Shown here: positions 1 to 8,491 of the stretch, piece after piece
How positions within the stretch are numbered: the first letter of the stretch is position 1
Layout of the letters: each line of letters starts with the position of its first letter
NCBI RefSeq assembly: GCF_001183985.1
Contig: NZ_LFZW01000001.1
Span: 1,942,373-2,006,372, forward strand
Direction: 5' to 3'
Length of the DNA: 64,000 nucleotides
Source: Peribacillus loiseleuriae
GTDB taxonomy: Bacteria; Bacillota; Bacilli; Bacillales; DSM-1321
Program-made: the position numbers and the translations under genes
The notes under the pieces: generated by a model
Told to the model about the DNA's origin: nothing
Database searches by the model: none
Seen by the model: only the letters and a program-made list of their open reading frames with translations

Positions 1-372
1 GCCCTACCGGTCTTTTCTTCTTATAGAAGAGTATGGTGTACAAGCGATAATAAGCAAGGAAGCCAAATGCCGTTGTAGGGAGTCGGATAGCAGCGTAGTA
101 CCAATGAAGTTGGGTAATGCCGATGGAGGAAAGGCTGCTACCAAGTTATCACCCTTACTAGGGACACATTTACTACACGCAGAGGTAGGGATAATAAATG
201 GACACAAAACTATTAAGGATAGCAGAATTAGCAAAATCTGAGCGAAAGAGATTAGCTATATTTTGTGAATGGTGACTAGGAGGAGCCGTGTGCGTAAATA
301 GCGCAAGCACGGTTCTGTGAGGGGGGAGGAACACAATCTACCGCAAGGTAGAGAGGTTCCCTTCTACTCGAC
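1..372 (+). mobile_element. Group II intron, 3' half, with gutted maturase ORF
   Basis: The 3' part of a bacterial group II intron. Positions 85-150 read as the domain III motif (GTAGTACCAATGAAG, then GGGTAATGCC). Positions 283-317 form a domain V hairpin (AGCCGTG pairing with CACGGTTCT), and 319-360 a domain VI hairpin (GGAAC pairing with GTTCC), so the 3' splice end lies near 370. Domain IV should hold a reverse transcriptase of roughly 400-600 residues. Instead a frame opens at 198 with the typical maturase start MDTKLLRIAELAKS and stops at 273-275 after 25 codons, immediately before domain V. The enzyme has therefore been deleted internally. Domain I lies left of the window. Such an RNA could still splice if a maturase is supplied in trans. 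The exact 3' boundary is uncertain. Confidence 0.75.
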
Positions 373-376
373 TAGT

Positions 377-414
377 AAAAAACAGACTTATCTATGGAAT
401 GAAGAGATAAGTCT
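377..414 (-). terminator. Rho-independent terminator of the recombinase pseudogene
   Basis: Ten-base arms AGACTTATCT (384-393) and AGATAAGTCT (405-414). On the minus strand they are followed by G and six Ts (377-382). It lies 46 bases beyond the recombinase stop and close to the 3' end of the group II intron. Confidence 0.8.
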
Positions 415-459
415 AGACTTTTATGTTGAGAAACTTACGCATGTTCCTGAAGTTACCCC

Positions 460-998
460 TTATAAAGAGAAATCCTTTAGTGTTTCGTCGATTTCGTCTT
501 GCGTAATCCCGATATATCGTTTGGTGATCGACGGGGCGGCATGGTTAAAAATATTTTGCAGGAATGCCAAGTCTTTCGTTCTCCGATAATACGCATATCC
601 GAATGTCTTACGTATCGTATGCGTGCCGATGTCATCCCTGACCTAGCACTTCGCTGGCCCTCACCAGCGCTCTGTAGGCTTGTGTGGCCATTGTTCCGGC
701 TTAGAAACAGGTACTCTCCGTCGCTCATATGAGCTGTATAATCTTCGATTTCTTCCCGCAGCTTAATTGGCAACATAAATCGCTTCGTTTTATTCGTTTT
801 TTTCTCCCGAATCACCACATGACTTTTATCACGAACATCTCCAACGGTCAACGGCACAATATCACTGACCCGAAGCCCGGTATTAATCCCAAAGACAAAC
901 AAAAAATAGTCCCGTTCGGAACCATATCACCGCAACGCCCATTTCATATCCTCAATTTCTTTGACCGTTCGCAACGGCTGCACGTTCTTTTCTTTCAT
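460..998 (-). pseudogene. Tyrosine recombinase (phage-integrase family), decayed
   Basis: Site-specific recombinase catalytic domain, broken twice. Reading from the ATG at 998, a TGA at 927-929 interrupts the frame where the family has Arg (CGA to TGA), before FVFGINTGLRVSDIV. A frameshift near 640-680 then moves the C-terminal half into another frame. That frame still reads HTIRKTFGYAYY, an intact FNHAAPSITKRYIG with the catalytic Tyr, and ends DETLKDFSL at 460. The Arg-His-Tyr catalytic pattern is thus recognisable, but no single frame encodes it. The length (about 180 codons) matches small Bacillus recombinases lacking an arm-binding domain. Confidence 0.85.
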
Positions 999-1116
999 GA
1001 TTTTTCTCCGATATCGTACATTCAACGTATGATATTGGTGGTTTATCAAAAGGACCCACTGTTATCAAGGATTTGAATGTACGAAAATATATAAAATAAA
1101 TATATTTATAATTGTG

Positions 1117-1290
1117 TAAAAATGCTCTGGGGATGAGATGCTCTCCAGAGTCTTTTCTATTTAAATAAGTATTTTTTCTATTTTTTTCAATAGATATGAA
1201 TTTGTAATAACCCTTGCAGGGATACATAATCCAATCATAAACTGTCTCGTGATGAACGGGCAGTCATGGGGGCTACATAAAACCTCTTAC
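1117..1290 (+). repeat. Copy 1 of the HU-gene downstream region
   Basis: Close copy of the sequence downstream of the HU fragment (56285-56480). Both begin with the stem-loop GCTCTGGGGATGAGAT or its variant (here 1124-1151) followed by TTTTCTATTTAAATA. Both continue through AATAGATATGAATTTG and end with CTGTCTCGTG and GATGAACGGGCAG. No HU coding sequence remains upstream of this copy, where the recombinase pseudogene begins instead. The ORF-like stretch at 1249-1437 shows no family signal. Confidence 0.7.
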
Positions 1291-1296
1291 TTCATT

Positions 1297-1322
1297 TTCC
1301 ACAATAGCGCCCTACAATGGAA
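1297..1322. repeat. Small interspersed palindrome, family 2
   Basis: TTCCA and TGGAA arms around a GCGCCC core. Related copies lie at 1712-1734, 24835-24858, 44407-44428, 49471-49497 and 50039-50065. See the finding on REP-like elements. Confidence 0.5.
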
Positions 1323-1483
1323 GTCCTGTGTTGATATGCAGGATTTTTTCTTGTTCCACAAACGGTCCATTTTCTTGAACAAAAGTTTTAGTTTAGAAGA
1401 AGTTCGAAGAATTGTCCTGAAATTAGAAAAGCATTAGTGAAAGAAGATATTAATATAGTTTAGTTATTTTAGATAACATAAAA

Positions 1484-1519
1484 TAAGAGCAGTGGTGAAA
1501 AATGACCCACTGCTCTTAT
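1484..1519. terminator. Bidirectional terminator hairpin
   Basis: Perfect 13-base arms (1484-1496 and 1507-1519) with a 10-base loop, A/T-rich on both sides. It lies just beyond the end of the minus-strand transporter remnant. Confidence 0.8.
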
Positions 1520-1521
1520 CA

Positions 1522-1653
1522 CTATTTCGATAAAATTTTTGTTCTCTGTTTTGATAATCTAATAAATTTAGTTTCACTAACAAATGTAGAGCCCAAAAGG
1601 AGTGCTCCACCTAGCATTTGAATAATAGTCATTTCTTCTTCAACGAAAGGTGG
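1522..1653 (-). pseudogene. C-terminal tail of an EamA/DMT-family transporter
   Basis: Minus-strand codons read PPFVEEEMTIIQMLGGALL, then LLGSTFVSETKFIRLS, and stop at 1522-1524. This resembles the last transmembrane helix and tail of drug/metabolite (EamA) transporters, where a P..EE..T.. helix followed by GG.L...G.. is usual. The rest of the gene is missing: upstream sequence (1660 onward) has no continuing frame. The strong terminator at 1484-1519 is its original 3' end. Family assignment rests on about 40 residues. Confidence 0.6.
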
Positions 1654-1791
1654 TCTTGATTGAAGTTCCAATTTAAATGTTAGATGACCATTTTCTAATA
1701 ACGATGCTCAAGAATCGGGCGCGATTGTGGAAGATCATATTTACAAATGATCAATCTTTTTTATAAAAGCCAGACTTAAATCTGCTGGTTA

Positions 1792-1835
1792 AGACTCCAT
1801 TTTGATCAATATTTTTTCAGAATGGAGTCTTTTTA
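1792..1835 (+). terminator. Terminator-like hairpin, repeated elsewhere
   Basis: Arms AGACTCCATT (1792-1801) and AATGGAGTCT (1821-1830), then TTTTT. The same design, including the inner TTTGATCA, ends the mannosidase operon at 44170-44215, so this is probably a stranded terminator of a lost gene. Confidence 0.6.
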
Positions 1836-2180
1836 TTTATCATAAAATATGGATTTGTGAGGTATTTTTGATCAACTTTTATTTTAAAGCTACAATTAAT
1901 CCTTTTTCAAAATGGAGCTTTTTTATTTGCTATAAACTTAGGGTTAAGGAGAGGTTTTTAGTTTAACTTTATTATAAATCTACACTTTTTTTATTTATAT
2001 TAAAACGATTCAAAAGAAAGCAATCATAAATGTAAATTCCACTTTATCTCCATTATGAATAGTGACCTAGACCTTTTACATTACTATATACGAGAAGAGG
2101 GGAGAGGTATTCCATTGAATAATTAATCATTTCATCCCCGGAACCTGTAAAGAATCCCTCCAGAATTTGACCGATATAGA

Positions 2181-2256
2181 TACATAAACAAGATGAAACT
2201 ATAAACCACTACATAAACGGGATTAAGAGTGTCCAATATGACTATATAAACTGGAT
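2181..2256 (+). repeat. Three iteron-like direct repeats
   Basis: TACATAAACAAGAT (2181-2194), TACATAAACGGGAT (2210-2223) and TATATAAACTGGAT (2243-2256), spaced 29 and 33 bases. No replication gene is adjacent, so the role is unknown. Confidence 0.35.
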
Positions 2257-2554
2257 CATATTAAAAATAAATTTACTATATCTGTTTCATTATAAATTAA
2301 TAATAAGATTCTCACTCTCATTCACCCATTTGTGGAAAAAAAAGAATGTTTATTGTAAATTACCGGGTATAAATATGCTTTTCTCCGTTGTTTTTTCTTT
2401 ATTATCCCGTTTATGTAAGCTCTTATCCCGAAAACGTAGCTTAATAGAGCTTAAACTATTTGCTCAATCAAAATTTATCAAAACATTCTTATCTATTTGC
2501 CCGTGTATCACGTTAACTCGCATTATTTTGATTAAACTTTTTTTCAACGCTACA

Positions 2555-2745
2555 CCACGGTGTTGTTAAGATAGTTCACTTGCCCTTATTTGGATGCATT
2601 CTGGCATCTCATTTTCTTCTTTTAACTCCTGAATTGAGAAATGAATACGCTTGATTTTTATCAATAGTAATGACATGAGGAGTGGATACATGTGAAAAAG
2701 CCAAGACTTTTTTTAAAAAGCGCTTGCCGGATTTGACGTTTCTAA
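2555..2745 (-). pseudogene. Remnant of an IS6-family (IS240-like) transposase
   Basis: Minus-strand sequence reads GKRFLKKVLAFSHVS, then VITIDKNQAY, and after a frameshift IQELKEENEMPECIQI. This matches the middle of the transposases at 11538 and 17350 (RFFKKALAFSHVSKPRVITI). About 60 codons survive, including the second catalytic Asp (TIDKN). Neither terminal repeat is left. It is an older, more diverged insertion than the other two copies. Confidence 0.85.
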
Positions 2746-2971
2746 TTCTACTTAAGGGGTAGGGCCTGATCAAAAAGTAAAACTTATATTCAAAATTGAT
2801 TTTTGTTGTGGGATAATACGATAACATAAATGATAAACAACATTGATAGGATATATATATTCATACTTATATTAAAAATGAATAAAAGATATTTACAAGT
2901 GGATAAAAATAAATTATGATGTATTTACCGTCGACGATAAACGATCATGATCTATACACAGGGGGTTAATA

Positions 2972-4378
2972 ATGAATAACGAAGAAATGCGTCGCAGAGT
3001 TGCAAGGTGTATGCCTTGGATATTGTTATTTGAATTTTTCTTTGTATTTAATGAAAACGTATTCAACTTGATTACTCCAAATCTTGTAGAAGAATTTGCA
3101 GTATCACCTTCAACAGTTAGTTTAGTGGTTACAGTAGGTAAATTGTCCTTTGGAATTGCCTCGATAGTTTTTGCAGCCTTGTCTGATTTCATTAGTATAA
3201 GGAAATTAATATTATTTACATGTTGTTCTTTTCCTTTAGTAACTTTAATGGGAGTATTTTCTGATTATAGTTTCTCGTTATTAGTCATTTTTCGAATTTT
3301 GTTCTGTATTACAATTGCAGCCCCTGTGGCTTTGCAAATTATTATGGCTTTGAAGTATTTTGACAAGTTGACTGCGGCAAAATACTTTGGTTACAATACG
3401 GCCATATTCCAACTCGCTTCTTCAAGCGGTAACTTATTTGGAGGATACATTACTGAATATTTACATTGGAACATGGTGTTCCTGATTCCAGCACTAACAT
3501 TTATAGGAATTCCGATCTTGATAAAAAATTTACCTAAAGAGGAAAGTAAAAAGGGTTCATTTGATTTTATAGGTATAATTTTAGTAACGGCGATTACTTC
3601 ATTTTTCATTACATTTATGACTTTTAAAATGCAATACCCAGTACTTCTCATTTTAGCACTAATTAGTACTGCAGTATTTGTCGCCTATACGTTAAAAAGT
3701 AAAGATCCTTTAATCAAACCCGAGTTATTTAAGATTAAAGGGGTTGTGTGGTCTTTAATAGTGTGTGCGTTGTTTTATGGAACGCAAGTGGGCTTTTCTT
3801 TTATATTCCCATTCATCATAACCGAGACATATGGAATGTCAGTTAGTACAATGGGTGTCTTTTTTACCATTACAAACATAGCAGCTTTTATCACTGGTAT
3901 GCAGACCGGCCGTATTATTAGATATAGTGGTTATCGTAACATTACACTATTAGGCGGGGGATTGATCTTTTCTGGATTAGCAATTGTTGCATTTTTAGTC
4001 GGTTATTCGGTTGTATTTGTATTCCTAGGTATGGGTCTTTTTAACATTGGTTATACACTCTTCTTTTCAGGGTACCTGACGAATTACACTCAGTTGTTGC
4101 CGGAAGAACAGCGCGGTGTAGGTATTGGATTAGAGAAATTAGTTCTTAATATTGGAAGTTCGTTAGGTGGAGCGTTTATTGCCATGCTATATGGACAATC
4201 CTTTATGAATAATAAGATATTAGATTTCTCCGGGAATGAGCATACCGCACAATTCAGTAACTCTGCTTTTATTCTGATGATTTTAATTGCAGTAGCTACA
4301 TTAATCTTTGTAAAAGTATTTGATAAAAGATTCAATCAGGTGGGTAAAGTTAAGGTTTTAAGTGAAGAAGTAATTTAG
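2972..4378 (+). CDS. MFS transporter (TetA(L)/DHA2-like)
   Basis: A 468-residue major facilitator membrane protein with about 14 hydrophobic segments and no signal peptide. The N-terminal half has the family loop AALSDFISIRKLIL between helices 2 and 3, and LVEEFAVSPSTVSLVVTVGKLSFG, typical of the 14-helix drug/H+ antiporter branch that includes Tet(L). The start ATG follows GGGGG with short spacing. It lies just before a convergent ROK repressor and upstream of a sulfatase/nucleoside operon. In that context it may import the sulfated substrate or export a product rather than confer drug resistance; that is inference. A strong terminator follows at 4382. Confidence 0.85.
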   Translation: MNNEEMRRRVARCMPWILLFEFFFVFNENVFNLITPNLVEEFAVSPSTVSLVVTVGKLSFGIASIVFAALSDFISIRKLILFTCCSFPLVTLMGVFSDYSFSLLVIFRILFCITIAAPVALQIIMALKYFDKLTAAKYFGYNTAIFQLASSSGNLFGGYITEYLHWNMVFLIPALTFIGIPILIKNLPKEESKKGSFDFIGIILVTAITSFFITFMTFKMQYPVLLILALISTAVFVAYTLKSKDPLIKPELFKIKGVVWSLIVCALFYGTQVGFSFIFPFIITETYGMSVSTMGVFFTITNIAAFITGMQTGRIIRYSGYRNITLLGGGLIFSGLAIVAFLVGYSVVFVFLGMGLFNIGYTLFFSGYLTNYTQLLPEEQRGVGIGLEKLVLNIGSSLGGAFIAMLYGQSFMNNKILDFSGNEHTAQFSNSAFILMILIAVATLIFVKVFDKRFNQVGKVKVLSEEVI

Positions 4379-4381
4379 AGG

Positions 4382-4423
4382 AAAAAATGGTAAGGAACAC
4401 TCACAAGTTCCTTACCATTTTTT
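4382..4423. terminator. Terminator between the MFS and ROK genes
   Basis: Perfect 17-base arms (4382-4398 and 4407-4423) that end in six Ts on either strand, placed between convergent genes. Confidence 0.9.
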
Positions 4424-4483
4424 AATGAAATGTTTTCTCATATATAAAATTTCAAATTCTATTTTCTCAATTTGGAGTGATTA

Positions 4484-5704
4484 TCATATCTCACCATTTG
4501 TCTCCACATAATAATCTAAAATCATACATCCTGCACCAACAGCTACAACGTTATACCCTGTAGACGGTGTGCAAAATTCTACTTCGAATTCGGGATAATA
4601 TTGGACTCTTTGCTTTGCTGTTTTAGTTGCCATTTCATAAAAAATTGGATGAGAAGCTAAAGCTCCACCAATTATAACTACATCTGGACGAACCAGATAA
4701 ATTAGGTTTGAAAGACCTATACCGTAAAAATAGGCTGCATCTTGAATGATACTACAACAAAGCGGATCATTTTGGTCTAAGGCATCTAAAATGTGATCCA
4801 AACGAATATCTTCAATATTAATAATCATATCTCTAATTATTGACTCTTTGCCACGTTTCAGCTGACGAATCAATTCTTCTTGAACATAAGGAAGAGTACA
4901 ATATACATTCAGACATCCATATGATCCACATGAGCACTTACGTCCGTGTATGTCCACTATGATATGCCCAAATGAACCCTCCAAATCAACTTTACCACCA
5001 ACCAACTTCTCTTCAGATACGATCCCACACCTAATTCCAATTCCGGACATGGTATAGACAAGGCTGTCTACCTTTTTCCAATATTTACTTCTATATTCAC
5101 CTAGAGCCGCCAAGTTGGCGCCGTTATCCAAAATAACAAGTGTATTAAACCGCCGCTGTAGTAGCTCGGTTATGTTGACATTGATCCATTCATCAGACAT
5201 GAATCGTTCTGGAGAAAGGATGATTCCCTTGGCACGATCCAATTGTCCAAATGATCCAACACCAATCCCGAGAAGTTTTTCAGTTTGTACATGGTGATCT
5301 CTCATCATCTGTTCGATTTTTTGATATATAAACTCCAGAACATCATCAGGTGTATACTGATCGCTCATCTCTAACTTTGCAACCTCCAAAATAGTAAGGT
5401 TTAAATCAAGAAGTATTACCCTTGTAAATGCTCCAGCGATATCAACGCCGATTAAATAGTATGTATCTGGTTTGATAACATACATGGATGGTCTTCTCCC
5501 ACCACTGGATTCTCCTAATCCACTTTCATAAATGAGGTTTGCTTGGAGTAACTCCTCTATTAAACGAGCGCATGTAGACTGTTTGTACCCAGATAATTCA
5601 ACTAATTGGTTTTTGTCTACAGGACCAAATTTTCGGATTAATTGGTATATACTTTTTAAACCTTTCATTCTAGGGGACATTAGCCCTGTAAATTGTTTTA
5701 ACAT
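4484..5704 (-). CDS. ROK-family (NagC/XylR-type) transcriptional repressor
   Basis: A repressor of 406 residues, taking the ATG at 5704, which follows GGAGG by 6 bases (an in-frame upstream ATG at 5728 lacks this). The N-terminal winged helix (about 10-75) contains LVELSGYKQSTCARLIEELL. The ROK fold follows, with phosphate-loop-like GVDIAGAFTRVILLD and the zinc motif CSCGSYGC. The sugar-contacting Glu of ROK kinases (usually GExGH) is replaced (EGSFGH), which fits a sensor without kinase activity. It is divergent from the nucleoside phosphorylase operon and probably represses it, and perhaps itself, through the inverted repeat at 5831-5854. The ligand is unknown: ROK repressors sense sugars, so ribose, ribose 1-phosphate or the intact glycoside are candidates. 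Confidence 0.9.
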   Translation of the reverse strand: MLKQFTGLMSPRMKGLKSIYQLIRKFGPVDKNQLVELSGYKQSTCARLIEELLQANLIYESGLGESSGGRRPSMYVIKPDTYYLIGVDIAGAFTRVILLDLNLTILEVAKLEMSDQYTPDDVLEFIYQKIEQMMRDHHVQTEKLLGIGVGSFGQLDRAKGIILSPERFMSDEWINVNITELLQRRFNTLVILDNGANLAALGEYRSKYWKKVDSLVYTMSGIGIRCGIVSEEKLVGGKVDLEGSFGHIIVDIHGRKCSCGSYGCLNVYCTLPYVQEELIRQLKRGKESIIRDMIINIEDIRLDHILDALDQNDPLCCSIIQDAAYFYGIGLSNLIYLVRPDVVIIGGALASHPIFYEMATKTAKQRVQYYPEFEVEFCTPSTGYNVVAVGAGCMILDYYVETNGEI

Positions 5705-5830
5705 AATTACCTCCACAAAAATAAACAACTATTATTAAAGTTTAAACGATATGTGATTATGGAACAAGAATAAGAAAAAATTAATACAAATATTCAATTT
5801 CGATATAAGTATAAGAATGCGTTGCTTAAA

Positions 5831-5854
5831 AACTAAAAATATTTGTTTTTAGTT
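5831..5854. promoter_or_regulatory. Candidate ROK-repressor operator
   Basis: Perfect inverted repeat AACTAAAAA (5831-5839), 6-base spacer, TTTTTAGTT (5846-5854), in the divergent region between the ROK gene and the phosphorylase operon. XylR-type ROK operators have this TTAGTTT-like design. A second palindrome GTTTAAAC (5740-5747) sits next to the repressor start. Confidence 0.6.
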
Positions 5855-6034
5855 ACTTTTTACATGTTATTTTCATTACTTCTATTCAATTTTGATAAAA
5901 GGTTATTTACATAACTTACTTATTACTTTAAAATAAAATATAGACATACCCATTTTTGAATAATATATCGCAGTATCATTTAGAAAAAGTTATTTTGATT
6001 TTTGGAAAGTCGACATTAGAAAGGGGTAAATATA

Positions 6035-6856
6035 GTGAGAGATATTAAAGCACACATTCAGGAATCAACTTCATTCATTCAAAATATAATTGGATTTCGA
6101 CCAGAAATAGGTCTAGTTCTTGGATCGGGTCTAGGGGTTTTAGCGGATTTAATTGAAAATTCGAAAGTGATTCCTTATGAAACCATTCCACACTTTCCTT
6201 CTTCGACAGTAGAAGGACATGCAGGTGAACTGGTAGCAGGTGAAATTAAGGGGAAAGGTGTTGTAATGTTAAAAGGTCGTTTCCACTTATATGAAGGTTA
6301 TGAGGGACAGGCTGTTACTTTTCCTGTCCGTGTGCTAAAAGCACTTGGAGTGGAAAAGCTCATTGTCACCAATGCTGCTGGGGCGGTAAACATGAATTTT
6401 CAAGTCGGAGAATTAATGCTAATTACTGATCACATTAACAATATGGGAAGAAATCCGTTGATTGGCCCAAATGATTCAAATTTCGGGGTCAGATTTCCAG
6501 ATATGTCGGAAGCTTATAGTAGACGTTTTTTAGGAGTAGCAAAAAGAGTAGCTTCAAAGCAAAATTTCAATCTAAGAGAAGGAGTTTACATGGCTAATCT
6601 AGGACCGACATATGAAACTCCTGCCGAAGTTCGAATTGCTCGAATTTTAGGAGCTGATGCTGTTGGAATGTCTACAGTTCCAGAAGTAATTGTTGCAAAG
6701 CACGCAGATATCGAAGTACTTGGAATTTCTTGTATAACGAATATGGCTGCCGGTATCTTGGAACAACCACTATCCCACCATGAAGTAATGGAAGCTGCTG
6801 AAAATGTAAAGGGAAAATTTCTTAATCTTGTTGTGGGGATTATTGACGAAATCTAA
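6035..6856 (+). CDS. punA: Purine nucleoside phosphorylase, trimeric type I
   Basis: Cleaves 6-oxopurine (deoxy)ribonucleosides with phosphate to the base plus (deoxy)ribose 1-phosphate. At 273 residues it matches family length. Visible motifs: phosphate loop LGSGLG, SSTVEGHAGELV, GRFHLYEG, VTNAAGA, then LGPTYETPAE with the purine-binding Glu, VGMSTVPE, and ITNMAAG. The Asn in the last motif is the residue that, in type I enzymes, selects guanosine/inosine over adenosine. The start is GTG after AAAGGGG. It heads a four-gene unit with sulfatase, purine permease and sulfatase-activating enzyme, so it likely serves catabolism of an imported nucleoside rather than general salvage. Confidence 0.93.
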   Translation: MRDIKAHIQESTSFIQNIIGFRPEIGLVLGSGLGVLADLIENSKVIPYETIPHFPSSTVEGHAGELVAGEIKGKGVVMLKGRFHLYEGYEGQAVTFPVRVLKALGVEKLIVTNAAGAVNMNFQVGELMLITDHINNMGRNPLIGPNDSNFGVRFPDMSEAYSRRFLGVAKRVASKQNFNLREGVYMANLGPTYETPAEVRIARILGADAVGMSTVPEVIVAKHADIEVLGISCITNMAAGILEQPLSHHEVMEAAENVKGKFLNLVVGIIDEI

Positions 6857-6951
6857 TTCAATGATACTTTTGAGCAAGTAAGTAGGTTTCTAACGTTATA
6901 TACCATTAATAATTATTTGTTTAACTAACAAAATAAATAAGAGAATGGATT

Positions 6952-8403
6952 GTGTTAAACATGACAAACCTTAACAAAGACAAACCCAATATAATTTTTA
7001 TACTGACAGATGATCAGGGTCCTTGGGCCCTTGGTTGTGCTGGAAATCATGAAATTAAAACTCCTAATTTGGATCGGTTGGCTGAAGAAGGAATGCGCTT
7101 TGAAAACTTTTTTTGTACATCACCAGTTTGTTCACCCGCGCGTGCTTCTATACTTACTGGAAAAATACCTTCACAACATGGGATACATGATTTTATAAGA
7201 GAGAACGATAATCCACATCTTCCATATTTGAATGAGCATGTATCTTACACTGAATTACTTGCAAAGGAAGGGTATGTTTGCGGAATAAGTGGAAAGTGGG
7301 GCCTTGGAAACGACTATGAACCCCAAAAAGGGTTCAGTCACTGGTATGTAAATCTTTATGATGGAGGGCATTATTTTAATCCAAAGATGGTACGTAATGG
7401 GGAAGTCGTTAATGGAACGGGGTATTTAACTGATCTTATCACGCAAGATGCACTTACCTTCTTAGAAGAGGGTTCAAATAATGATCAGCCGTTCTATCTA
7501 AGCGTTCATTATACAGCTCCTCATCATTTGTGGGTGGGAGAACACCCGCAAGAATATGTGGATATGTATGATGATTGTTCTTTTGAATCATGTCCACAAG
7601 AAACTGAACACCCTTGGTTTTTACCATTGTCAAATCCTTCTAATGTTCGTGACAACCCTCGAGAAAACCTTAAGGGATACTTTGCTGCTGTAACAGCTAT
7701 GGATTACAATGTGGGCTTGATTATAGATAAATTAAATAAACTCGGGGTACGTGAAAATACACTGATATGCTTTATGAGTGATAATGGATTTAGCTGTGGT
7801 CAAAACGGAATTTGGGGAAAAGGCAACGGAACATATCCACAAAACATGTTTGATAACTCGGTTAAAGTACCAGCAATATTTAGTCAACCTGGCAGAATAC
7901 CAACAGGTCAGATTCACGATGCTTTACTTAGTCAATATGATATCATGCCAACACTGCTCGACTATCTTCATATTGACAACCCAGAGTCCAATGAATTACC
8001 AGGATCAAGCTTTGTATCGATATTAGAAGGAAAAGCAGATGATGAAAGAAAGCATGTAGTCGTCTATGATGAATACGGACCTGTTCGCATGATTCGTACG
8101 AAATCTTACAAATATATTCATCGCTATCCGTTTGGCCCATTTGAGTTCTATGATCTGATAAAAGACCAGCAGGAAGGTAATAATTTATACGATGATCCTG
8201 ACTATCAGGATCAAATTCGAGTTTTACGAAGTGAGTTAGATAGGTGGTTTTTACAATATGTTGATCCTCGGATTGATGGGGCTCGACAGCCAGTAACAGG
8301 AACAGGACAAAGTAATTTAGTGAATCCAAGTAATGAGGACAAACCTACTTTTAACCAAGAAGGAAGGTTGTTTAAGGTGGGTCAAACATCCAAAAATTCG
8401 TGA
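6952..8403 (+). CDS. Type I sulfatase, cytoplasmic, Cys-type
   Basis: Hydrolyses a sulfate ester. It has 483 residues from the GTG at 6952; an ATG at 6961 is also possible and neither has a strong ribosome binding site. Metal-binding Asps lie in ILTDDQ (20-21). The sulfatase signature CSPARASILTG has the Cys (residue 60) that must be converted to formylglycine. GKWGLG and MSDNG provide further active-site residues. No signal peptide or membrane helix is present, so it acts in the cytoplasm and its substrate must be imported. The C-terminal half carries the family's VPAIFSQPG and YDIMPTLLDYL segments. Its position between a nucleoside phosphorylase and a purine permease suggests a sulfated nucleoside substrate, but sequence alone does not prove this. 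Confidence 0.92.
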   Translation: MLNMTNLNKDKPNIIFILTDDQGPWALGCAGNHEIKTPNLDRLAEEGMRFENFFCTSPVCSPARASILTGKIPSQHGIHDFIRENDNPHLPYLNEHVSYTELLAKEGYVCGISGKWGLGNDYEPQKGFSHWYVNLYDGGHYFNPKMVRNGEVVNGTGYLTDLITQDALTFLEEGSNNDQPFYLSVHYTAPHHLWVGEHPQEYVDMYDDCSFESCPQETEHPWFLPLSNPSNVRDNPRENLKGYFAAVTAMDYNVGLIIDKLNKLGVRENTLICFMSDNGFSCGQNGIWGKGNGTYPQNMFDNSVKVPAIFSQPGRIPTGQIHDALLSQYDIMPTLLDYLHIDNPESNELPGSSFVSILEGKADDERKHVVVYDEYGPVRMIRTKSYKYIHRYPFGPFEFYDLIKDQQEGNNLYDDPDYQDQIRVLRSELDRWFLQYVDPRIDGARQPVTGTGQSNLVNPSNEDKPTFNQEGRLFKVGQTSKNS

Positions 8404-8446
8404 TTTTAAAGCACTTTTGAAAGAGGACAATTAAAAAGAAAGAAAT

Positions 8447-8485
8447 TTGGTGATTTATAAAAAAAATTGGTGATTTATAAAAAAA
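8447..8485 (+). repeat. 20-bp tandem duplication before the permease gene
   Basis: The unit TTGGTGATTTATAAAAAAAA occurs at 8447-8466 and again, one base shorter, at 8467-8485, directly before the permease start. Confidence 0.8.
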
Positions 8486-8491
8486 TCACGG

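Larger units (their letters stand above)
1660..2554. other. Intergenic debris without a recognisable gene
   Basis: No convincing coding sequence. It holds a family-2 palindrome (1712-1734), a terminator-like hairpin (1792-1835) followed by two more degraded hairpins ending in T-runs (to about 1925), and iteron-like repeats (2181-2256). An open frame at 2330-2569 has no ribosome binding site or family signal. Confidence 0.5.

Noticed and set aside
4-234. Minus-strand 76-codon frame at the left edge
   Set aside because: It is antisense to the structured group II intron RNA and has no start site or family signal.
1249-1437. 62-codon plus-strand frame
   Set aside because: It overlaps the HU-downstream repeat and a family-2 palindrome, lacks a ribosome binding site and matches nothing recognisable.
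2330-2569. 79-codon frame with hydrophobic stretches
   Set aside because: Lys/Phe/Leu-rich composition is as expected from AT-rich non-coding DNA; no start site; its end runs into the IS6 remnant.
2972-4378. Calling the MFS gene a tetracycline-resistance determinant
   Set aside because: Only general 14-helix DHA2 similarity is visible; the context is catabolic, so no resistance call is made.
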